This document shows, piece by piece, positions 55,140-64,000 of a DNA stretch of 64,000 bases. The translations under genes and the position numbers were made by a program. The notes under the pieces are model-generated. The model saw nothing but the letters and a program-made list of their open reading frames with translations. It ran no database searches and was not told the origin of the DNA. Positions within the stretch are counted from its first letter, which is position 1. Every line of letters begins with the position of its first letter. The stretch is taken from the NCBI GenBank assembly GCA_033675265.1, contig JAUJYZ010000186.1, forward strand, positions 248,001 through 312,000, written 5' to 3'. This stretch comes from Actinostola sp. cb2023 (Eukaryota; Cnidaria; Anthozoa; Actiniaria; Actinostolidae).

Positions 55140-56700
55140 CATGTCTTATCATCACTGGTTATCCTCCTTGTCTTCATCATCATCTCTTACCACTGATTAT
55201 CCAGGTTGTCATCTTCATCATCTCTTACCACTGATTATCCTCGTCGTCATCTGTTATCCTCGTCATCATCATCTTCTGTTTCCACTGATATCTCCTTGTC
55301 ATCATCATCATCTTAGAACTGTATCCACTGATATCTCCTGGTCATCATCATCATCTCTTACCACTGATATCTCCTTGTCATCATCATCATCTCTTTCCAC
55401 TGATTATCTCCTCGTCATCATCATCATCTCTACCACTGATTATCTCCTTGTCATCATCATCATCTTAGAACTGTTTCCATGATATCTCCTTGTCATCATC
55501 ATCATCTCTTACCACTGATATCTCCTCGTCATCATCTCTCACCACTGATTATCCTTGTCATCATCATCATCTTTCCATTGATTATCTCTTCGTCATCATC
55601 ATCATCTGTTTCCACTGATTATCTCTTTGTCATCATCATCATCATCTTAGAACTGTATCCACTGATATCTCCTTGTCATCATCATCATCTTAGAACTGTA
55701 TCCACTGATATATCCAGGTTGTCATCATCATCATCTCTTACCACTGTATCCAGGTTGTCATCATCATCATCTTCTGTATCCACTGATATCTCCTTGTCAT
55801 CATCATCATCTTAGAACTGTTTCCACTGATATCTCCTTGTCATCATCATCATCTTAGAACTGTATCCACTGATATCTCCTTGTCATCATCATCATCTTAG
55901 AACTGTATCCACTGATTATCCTTGTCATCATCATCATCATAGAACTGTACCACTGATATATCCAGGTTGTCATCATCATCATCATCTTAGAACTGATTTC
56001 CAGGTGATATCATCATCATCATTTGTTTAGCACTGATTATCTCCTTGTCATCATCATCTTTAGCACTGATTATCTCCTTGTCATCATCTGTTTCCACTGA
56101 TTATCTCCTTGTCATCATCATCATCTGTACCACTGATATATCCTTGTCATCATCATCATCTCTTACCACTGATATCTCCTTGTCATCATCTGTCACCACT
56201 GATTATATCCTTGTCATCATCATCATCTGTCACCACTGATTATCCTTGTCATCATCATCATCTCTTACCACTGATTATCCTTGTCATCATCTGTTTTCAC
56301 TGATATCTGCTTGTCATCATCATCATCTCTTACCACTGATATCTCCTTGTCATCATCATCATCTCTTACCACTGATTATCCTTGTCATCATCATCATCTC
56401 TTACCACTGATTATCCTTGTCATCATCTGTTTTCACTGATATCTGCTTGTCATCATCATCATCTCTTACCACTGATATATCTCCTTGTTATCATCTCTCT
56501 CACCACTGATTATCCTTGTCGTCATCTCATCTTTCACTGAAATTCTCGTTGTCATCATCATCATCTGTTACCACTGATATATCTCCTTGTCATCATCATC
56601 TTATTCATCATCTGTCACCACTGATCCATCCTTGTCATCATCATCTCTCACCACTGATTATCCTTGTCATCATTTGTTTCCACCGATTACCCTTTGCCAT
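55140..56700. repeat. CATCATCATCATCT/CCACTGATATCTCC minisatellite (1.6 kb)
   Basis: Units of about 30-45 bp alternating CTTGTCATCATCATCATC with TTACCACTGATATCTC or TTAGAACTGTATCCACTG. ORFs rich in Ser/His/Ile come from the repeat. Confidence 0.95.
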
Positions 56701-57706
56701 GCACTACAAGGTATTCGACTGTGCCAGTGCCATTCTGAAATATATAATAAAATAAAGAGAGAAAAGTGCCCAAACTGATACTATGGATGTAATTTATTGT
56801 AGTCAACCTGTTGCAATCTTTTCCTGATTTGCAATGCTAGGAGGTACATGATTATCATTACGGATTGTGCAATATAATTATAATTAGTTGAGACATTTCA
56901 TCCAGCAGTTTCAATCCCAGGTTTTGGTCAGTGTTACATATTTTACATCAATGTTTTTCTGATCCATTTTCAATGTTATCCATATTCATTAAGAATTTTT
57001 TTTCCATAAATTTCTTTCAGTTTCACATTCATTATTTGTCTCATTTTGTCTTCTTCCATAGATAGTATTGTAAGTATCAGTTGATTCCATGCATCAATCT
57101 GCCTTTAAGATTTGCATTTCCTAATTAAGCATTTAAACCAATACATGTACTTTACCATTGAAGCTTATCTCAATACCTCGATCATGGTAGACGATCTGGA
57201 ATGATAAAACTGACATTTAATGTATAATTTTTCATACATAAAAATTATTTTAATGGTAAACGATTTCCATTCAGAATGCAGCTGCATTGAGCATTTCATT
57301 TCCATTTTGTGGTAACTTCCATCATTCAATATTTGCATCAACATTTTATCAGTAATAAATTTCACTTTCAATATATAATATTATGTATATAATCCATTTG
57401 ATTTGCAATCACTTGATATTCATGTTTTGTGCATAAATCTGGATTTCATCCAGTTTGCATATTATACTGTATTGCATTTCATCTCATCTTTTTCAAATTT
57501 CTCATTATCAATTTTCGAAGAAATGTGTCAGTTGATTTGCCATCTTTGTTATATCTCAATATTCTATTTCATAATTATATTATCAGATGTATGTGATACA
57601 TGATATTACCTCTTCGCTCGATCTAACTTACCCCTTGGATGAATTTCTTAAAAGGAAAAGAAATGGGAATGAGTATTGTGAATTGGCAGATTGTGCAAAT
57701 ACTTAC
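56701..57706. other. AT-rich stretch, nothing recognised
   Basis: About 1 kb with many CATTT/ATTTC words. No exon, RNA or inverted repeat supported. Confidence 0.4.
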
Positions 57707-57837
57707 CAGTTCCTGTTATGCCATTAAAAACATCCTCTATCCAATGATAACTTGCAGCCAGTGAAGAGTTGAAGATAAAATAGCGTGAAACCATCCATCC
57801 GTATATTGAAAGCACAAAATAAAGACCCTGCATCGCA
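57707..57837 (-). CDS. Candidate exon, unknown, hydrophobic
   Basis: A 131-bp segment on the - strand between ATGCAG and GTAAGT, open in phase 0 only: GLYFVLSIYGWMVSRYF, then FNSSLAASYHWIEDVFNG. The first part could be a membrane segment. The strong donor argues for a real exon, possibly of the same unknown gene as 52670-52736. No family recognised. Confidence 0.35.
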
Positions 57838-59815
57838 AGCAGGTTTAAGTTATTTAAAGCTCCATACACACTCTTTCTCTCTCACCCATAACAAGTTGTG
57901 CAGTATCAGTAGTCACTGCATGTATAATATACACTATACTCCACAAGAATAGTGTATATTATCAACTTTCAAGTTTATTTGTCTTTTATTTATTTTCCAG
58001 AATTATTTACAACATGACTGAGATATGTGAAGACCAAGTAGAACCAAGATGAAGTCCATATATAGCCAAGACGTATCGTATCGACCACCATTGTTGAAGA
58101 GATTTATCCTTTATTTTTATGCCAAAATTGTCAGAGTACTTTTTGTCAGAGGATTCAGACAGAGAAACGAAGCACAAAACTAACAGCCTATGTCCGCAAA
58201 CACATTCTAATGTATAATCCCTGGGAGGGGAATTGCTGGAGACCCACCTGACCTTTAATGGGCCCAAATTAACTAAGTAAAAAAAAAAAGATCAGAAGCT
58301 TTTTTCAAGTACTCTGACAGGCCAAAATTGTATTAATTAATTAAATAATTATTAAATAACATAACATGAGTATTAAACATGCAATTTGGTGTATTTAAGA
58401 TGTAAAACATCTCAAATTGAACCAAGTAAACTTTGTCATGCTTCCCATAGCTAATTTAATGTATGATCGCAGCCGGAAATACATGAAGACACAGCTAAAT
58501 TAAGTTAATTACTAATAATCTATGTTCACTAAAATCCAACCCCCACACAATTATTTAAGCAAAGTTTAAACCTTGGATGGGATCATCTATTGTTACACAA
58601 ACTGTGAAACAATAGATGGACTCCGCCCAGTGTTTAAGTTTATTTAAATAATCAACCAGGCATGACAAAGTTTGCATGAATTGCAAAGAATACAATAATT
58701 ATTGAAACCATGCATACAAAGAGAGCTTATTATATAGCTTTCTTGTATTTACATTCAAGTTTTGTGGGAATTTCTAAGCACCATTTCCTAAGCCTTAACC
58801 TATGAACTTTACAAAAGGAGGAATTCCAGTAACCATAAATAATAATAATAATATTACTATTATTATTATTAACATGATGTCATATCCATTAAAGAGGAGG
58901 TCCAGTCTATGGCTTCACAGGCTAGTCCCACCATATAAAGGACCCTCAGTAAGAATACACTCAGTTTTACAATAGTCTATACCAACAATAATTAACCTAC
59001 CTTTAACCTAATCCTCCACTACATATATTGGTACATGTGGTGTAAAACCACATGAATAATATATGTAGCACTGAGTGTAACTGCCTCAATGATGGATATG
59101 ACATAGTAATTCCTCATCTAACTAATAGCTTTTATCTTGACTGGCAAAATTAATGGTATTTTGCCACAGGAGAAATTGATCACCATGAAATAACAGCCAA
59201 ACACCACCAAGTAACTCAGGACAACGAGATGTGATAACAGGTCAAAAATGATCCAACCCTATTTTCCCATTTCCTCAAATTTGGAGTTATCAATCTCAGC
59301 AAAATTTGGAACCGTTTTCTTTGTATTCATAAGAACAGAAACTTGAGGAAATCGAAGAGATACCAGGATGAAAACCAAAAAACCCATGTTTTATGAATAA
59401 GAAGAAACAGTTTTTTTTTACCACTGCCAGTAACAGACGATTCTTCTAACCTTACCTAAGAGCCTGTGCGCAGATCAACTAAAATTTGAAGAACCAGGTG
59501 TGTGTCGCAGAGAGCAAAACTGAGCACAGATTTATTAATCCCAAAAAACTAAAAGTTAAAAAGAAGAATCCTCCATCTCTGTCAGGGTGTATGGTGTCAA
59601 GATAAAAGCCCTGAACATGCTAACATGCATAGTCACTGCAATTTCCAGTGTCTACGCAACAAATGACTATACAACATCCGACTAATGTTAATGAAGTTGC
59701 CAATTATTTTGAAAGTCTAAGAGAGGGAAACCCCAAATAAGAAAAGTGAACCTTGCATGTGGGTTTTACGCCACATGTTCGACGTCTTCATCTGTGTTCT
59801 TTCCTTTATTTGAAT
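57838..59815. other. Intergenic or intronic, mostly unrecognised
   Basis: Contains a small inverted repeat at about 58580-58622 (GGATGGGATCATCTATTGTT and AACAATAGATGGACTC), an ATA/ATT repeat at 58842-58872, and short inverted words around 59000-59070. No gene supported. Confidence 0.4.
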
Positions 59816-59817
59816 CC

Positions 59818-59960
59818 ATGACATCATCTCACTTGTGCTTGTACATGTAGATGCTGTAATATATGCAAATTTATCCATGACATCACCCCAGGCTTGTTAA
59901 TGCTGTACTGTGCAATCCATGACATCACTGACTTGTGCTTGTTGATACTGGAATATATAA
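59818..59960. repeat. ~60-bp tandem repeat, 3 copies
   Basis: ATCCATGACATCA occurs at 59815, 59874 and 59922, each followed by CTTGT and TGCTGTA or a variant. Confidence 0.75.
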
Positions 59961-60224
59961 AGAGAGAATTTAGAATGGATCTATGTAGTACTGTCATGTT
60001 AAAATTATGCCAAGTTTCAGTTGCAATGCCCATCACAGGAAGCACTCCTTCCTCAAATATGGCAGCCCTTCCTCAAAATGCAAGTCAATAAATGGTGCTT
60101 CCCCAACCATGCAAAAGCTTTTTGTCCAATATTTTCACACAAACAAATTGTGTGCTTCTTTGTAAAAGTTGGAGTGAGAAACGAAATGATCATCACTTCT
60201 CACCTGTCCCGCTGCCATCCCCTC

Positions 60225-60690
60225 CCCATTCCCCCCTCCCCCCACTTTTTCACGAAAATTTCAAACCCCTCAAAAACAATTACCCCTTCCCCTACCCCCT
60301 CAGAACTCAAAAATGCCCGTGCTTTTCAACAAAATGTTGAAATTATTCTTCCCCTATTTCCTTATCACGAACCTTTCCCTACTCTGCTCCAAACCCTTTC
60401 CCATCTCCCCACTTTCTTGGAATGATGTGAAATGTTGTTATACAAAAGAAATTCCCACGCTTTTCAACAAATTCGAAATTACCAAATAAAGATATTCCAA
60501 AATTTTGACACAAAAGAAATTCCCACACTTTTTGAGTCCTCTAAAAACTTTACACCCTCCCCAATAAAACCCTTTTTTTCACCCCCTCCGCACTAAAAAA
60601 AAACATAAACTTTGGTGTCAAAAGATCCCACGCTTTTCAGGAAAAAATAAGAAAAAAATAAGTAAAAACAAAGCTTTACAAGATTTTTAC
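60225..60690. repeat. Degenerate C-rich and AAATTCCCACGCTTTT repeats
   Basis: CCCTCCCC tracts, then AAGAAATTCCCACGCTTTTC and AAGAAATTCCCACACTTTTT. A relative is at 62960 (AAATTTCCGCGCTTTTTGAC). These flank the exon-like modules below and seem to be part of the same duplicated unit. Confidence 0.55.
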
Positions 60691-60763
60691 CTTGGTCGTC
60701 GCGATTGTGACATGATGAGACCTTCGACTCGAGGAGTTCAAACAATTCCAGTGATTTTGAGTC
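60691..60763 (-). CDS. Exon-like module, copy 1 (unknown)
   Basis: On the - strand, bounded by TTGTTTTCAG and GTAAAAATC. 73 bp, open in phase 0: DSKSLELFELLESKVSSCHN then RDDQ. A second frame is also open. The LELFELLE helix is loosely like part of a death-effector or death-fold domain, but it is too short to claim. Two related copies lie at 60889-60980 and 62783-62871. Confidence 0.35.
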
Positions 60764-60888
60764 CTGAAAACAAGAAGTAAATTTAGGCAAAAAGTCCTGA
60801 TAAAAAAGTATAATTATAGTTATAAAGGATAAAAATATCCTCCCCCTGCCTCTCCCTCCACACTGAAACAAAGATTTATGACTTTTAC

Positions 60889-60980
60889 CTTAGTCATCAT
60901 ATTTATCTACTGGGCGACAGTCACATTACGAGACCCTTCACCTCAAGGAGTTTGAACCATTCCAGTAATTTCCACTCAAC
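60889..60980 (-). pseudogene. Exon-like module, copy 2 (frame-broken)
   Basis: Same flanks (TTGTTTTCAG ... GTAAAAGTC). Resembles copy 1 (LLEWFKLLE) but has one extra G, giving an in-frame stop after GLVM. 92 bp. Confidence 0.4.
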
Positions 60981-61074
60981 CTGAAAACAAGAGATAAATT
61001 TAGACAAAAGTCCTGGTAGAACAATAATATTTCCTACCCCTTCCACAAATAACCTCCCCCTTAATTGCCCCACC

Positions 61075-62520
61075 CCTCCCCCACTAAAACCACCCCATTC
61101 TTCCACTCCCTCTCCACAGAAACCATCCCTTGCCCCACCCCCCTCCTCCACCAAAACCATCAGATACTACACTTCCACCAAAACCATCTGTTGCCCCACC
61201 CCCACCAAAACCATCCCATTCTCCCACTCCCTCTCCACCAAAACCATCCCTTGCCCCACCCCCTCCTTCACCAAAACCATCATTTACTCCACTTCCACCA
61301 AAACCATCTGTTACACCACCCCCTCCCCCACCAAAACCATCCCATTCTCCCACCCCCTCTGCCAAAACCATCCCATTCCCCCACTCCCTCTACACCAAAA
61401 CCATCCCATTCTCCCAACCCCTCTGCCAAAACCATCCCATTCCCCCACTCCCTCTACACCAAAACCATCCCGTTCCCCCACCAAAGCCATCTGTTGTCCC
61501 ACCCCCTCTCCACCAAAACCATCCCTTGCCCCACCCCCTCCTCCTCCACCAAAACCATCCCTTGCCCCACCCCCTCCTCCACCAAAACCATCTGTTATCC
61601 CACCAAAACCATCTGTTGCCGCACCCCCAACCTCCACTAAAACCATCCCATTCTCCCACCCACTCCTCCACCAAAACCATCAGTTACTCCAACAAAACCA
61701 TCAGTTACTCCACCAAAACCATCTGTTGCCCCACCAAAACCATCTGTTGCCCCCCAAAACCACCAAAACCATCTGTTGCCCCACCAAAACCATCTGTTGC
61801 CCCACCAAAACCATCTGTTGCCCCACCAAAACCATCTGTTGCCCCACCAAAACCATCTGTTGCCCCCCACCAAAACCATCTGTTGCCCCACCAAAACCAT
61901 CTGTTGCCCCACCAAAACCATCTGTTGCCCCACCAAAACCATCTGTTGCCCCACCAAAACCATCTGTTGCCCCACCAAAACCATCTGTTGCCCCACCAAA
62001 ACCATCTCTTGCCCCACCAAAACCATCTCTTGCCCCACCAAAACCATCTCTGCCCCACCAAAACCATCTCTTGCCCCACCAAAACCATCTCTTGCCCCAC
62101 CAAAACCATCTCTTGCCCCACCAAAACCATCTCTTGCCCCACCCCCTCTCTACAAAAACCATCGCATTCCCCCATTCCCTCTCCACCAAAACCATCCCTT
62201 GCCCCACCCCCTCCATCAAAACCATCCCATTCTCCCACTCCCTCTACACCAAAACCATCCCTTCCCCACCCCCTCCTCCACTAAAACCATATGTTACTCC
62301 ACCTCCACCAAAACCATATGTTGCCCCACCCCCTCTCCACAAAAACCATCCCATTCTTGCACCCCCTCCCCACCAAAACCATCCTATTCCCCACCAAAAC
62401 CATCCCATTGTCCATCCCCCTCCCCCACGAAAACTATCCTGTTGCCCCACTGCCTCCTCCACCAAAACCATCGCATTGCCCCACCCCTCCCCATGCACCA
62501 AAACCATCCTGTTGCCGCAA
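61075..62520. repeat. CCACCAAAACCATC minisatellite, left block
   Basis: Units of 18 bp (GCCCCACCAAAACCATCT with GTT or CTT) at 61715-62145, and longer mixed units with CCCCACTCCCTCTCCA on either side. Large ORFs (Pro/Lys/Thr-rich on +, Gly/Phe/Trp-rich on -) are by-products, readable in five or more frames. Confidence 0.96.
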
Positions 62521-62782
62521 TTTTGTCGCAACTCCTCCATTCATCTTTTCTTCATTAAACCTTCACCCCTTCCCACAAAACCCTTCGTTTTCTCCACTCT
62601 TTTTCCCACTAAAAAACCCAAGATATTTTTGCACGATCGAAATTTCCCTACCCCCTCCCTCCCTGGATACAATTAATAAAAACAGAAATAAAAGCACTAA
62701 AACCCCAGACATTTTGTGGCAAAACAATCCTACAGTGAATACTCCAAAAATAAATAAAAACAAAGATTTATGAGACTTTTAC

Positions 62783-62871
62783 CTTGGTGGCCGTATTTAT
62801 CTGCTAGGCGATAGTCACATGACGAGACCCTTCGCCTCGAGGAGTTTGAACAATTCCAGTGATTTAGAGTC
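62783..62871 (-). pseudogene. Exon-like module, copy 3 (frame-broken)
   Basis: Bounded by TTGTTTCAG and GTAAAAGTC. Reads DSKSLELFKLLEAKGLVM and then stops in phase 0; the following sequence is open in another frame (CDYRLADKYGHQ). 89 bp. Confidence 0.4.
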
Positions 62872-63029
62872 CTGAAACAAAAGGAAATAAATTTAGGAAA
62901 TAAACTTTACCCCGTCTTCGCACTAAAAAAATATTTCAAAATTAATGTCTCGAAATAAATTTCCGCGCTTTTTGACAAATTCTTCGTACTCCATACCCCC
63001 CATATTCTTCTCAAAAAAATGTATCCCCA

Positions 63030-64000
63030 CCTTCTGTTACCCCACCTCCACCAAAACCATCCCATTCCCCCACTCCCTCTCCACCAAAACCATCCCTTGT
63101 CCCATCCCCTCCACCAAAACCATCCCTTGCCCCACCCCCTCCACCAAAACCATCCCATTCCCCCACTCCCTCTCCACCAAAACCATCCCTTGCCCCATCC
63201 CCTCCTCCACCAAAACCATCTGTTACCTCACCAAAACCATCTGTTGCCCCACGCCCTCCCCCACTAAAACCATCCCATTCTCCCACCCCTCCACCAAAAC
63301 CATCCCACTCCCCAACTCCCTTTCCACCAAAACCATCCCTTGTCCCTCTGCCAAAAACATCCCATTCCCCCACTCTCTCTCCACCAAAACCATCCCTTGT
63401 CCCCCACCCCCCTCCTCCACCAAAACCATCCTTGCCCCACCCCCTCTCCACCAAAACCATCCCATTCTCTCCACTCCCTCTCCACCAAAACCACCCCGTC
63501 CTCCACCAAAACCATATGTTACTCCCCTCCACCAAAACCATCTGATTACTCCACCCCCTCCACAAAAAACCATCCCTTGCCCCACCCCCTCCTTCACCGT
63601 GCCCCATATGTTACTCCACCAAAACCATCTGTTGCCCCACCCCCTCTCTACAAAAACCATCCCATTTCCCCATTCCCTCTACACCAAAACCATCCCTTGC
63701 CCACCCCGTCCTCCACCAAAATCATCTGTTACTGCCCAAAACCCCGATTCTCTACAAAAACCATCCCATTCCTTCTACACCAAAACCATCCCTTGCCCCA
63801 CCCCCTCCCCCACCAAAACCATCTGTTGCCCCACCCACTCTCTACAAAAACCATCCCATTCCTCTCTACACCAAAACCATCCCTTGCCCCACCCCTTCCT
63901 CCACCAAAACCATCTGTTGCCCCCCCTTCCTCCACCAAAACCATCTGTTGCCCCACCCCCTCTCTACAAAAACCATCCCATTCCCTCTATACCAAAACCA
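63030..64000. repeat. CCACCAAAACCATC minisatellite, right block (runs off window)
   Basis: Same repeat as 61075-62520, with CATCCCTTGCCCCACCCCCT-type long units. Continues to the window end. Confidence 0.95.

Noticed and set aside
55054..56755. Ser/His/Ile-rich ORFs
   Set aside because: From the CATCAT minisatellite.
58007..58267. 86-codon ORF on - beginning MGPLKVRWVSS
   Set aside because: No recognised family and no splice context; could be chance.
61065..63660. Long Pro/Lys/Thr-rich (+) and Gly/Trp/Phe-rich (-) ORFs, up to 384 codons
   Set aside because: Same 18-bp repeat read in different frames; no domain, no splice context.

Overview
This is nuclear DNA of an animal. It holds intron-rich genes with GT-AG splice sites, three widely conserved eukaryotic housekeeping genes, a Ty3/gypsy LTR retrotransposon and a very dense load of inverted repeats, MITE-like elements and minisatellites. 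The overall AT-rich composition, the frequent ACATGTAC motif and the repeat style suggest a marine invertebrate, possibly a sponge. That taxonomic guess is weak; the metazoan assignment is firmer.

Genes. (1) Positions 127-6763, + strand: the 3' half of an ArfGAP2/3-type Arf GTPase-activating protein (COPI coat cycle). Nine exons are visible and the zinc-finger end lies upstream of the window. (2) Positions 10703-28764, - strand: a complete CCT2 gene (TCP-1 beta, cytosolic chaperonin). Sixteen coding exons keep one frame and give about 531 aa. (3) Positions 29631-36479, + strand: a complete RAB21 gene (endosomal small GTPase), 8 exons, 217 aa. ArfGAP2/3 and CCT2 are tail to tail; CCT2 and RAB21 are head to head across an 0.87 kb shared upstream region. 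These three genes are unrelated in pathway beyond general cytosolic and trafficking housekeeping. Right of about 36.5 kb no complete host gene is recognised. A few splice-flanked candidate exons on the - strand (52.7, 57.7 and 60.7-62.9 kb) may belong to an unrecognised gene.

Mobile and repeat DNA. At 41410-45793 a 4.4 kb gypsy element (- strand) with two identical 144-bp LTRs sits inside a GGTGTC-type minisatellite (39.0-46.5 kb). Introns carry a 5.5 kb array of a 77-bp unit (CCT2 intron 6), an array of an 85-bp unit (CCT2), a 56-bp array (RAB21), a 1.7 kb pyrimidine tract (ArfGAP), a 1.7 kb foldback element with 6-bp target duplication (RAB21 intron 1), a 412-bp near-perfect palindrome (CCT2 intron 2) and many smaller palindromic elements. 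At least four families recur across the window. Several insertions lie right at splice donors. The right end (52.8-64 kb) is mostly minisatellite: tRNA-derived repeat units, CATCAT-rich, then CCACCAAAACC-rich arrays separating three copies of an exon-like module.

All coordinates and splice junctions were read by eye from the sequence. Family names rest on remembered conserved motifs, not on a search.
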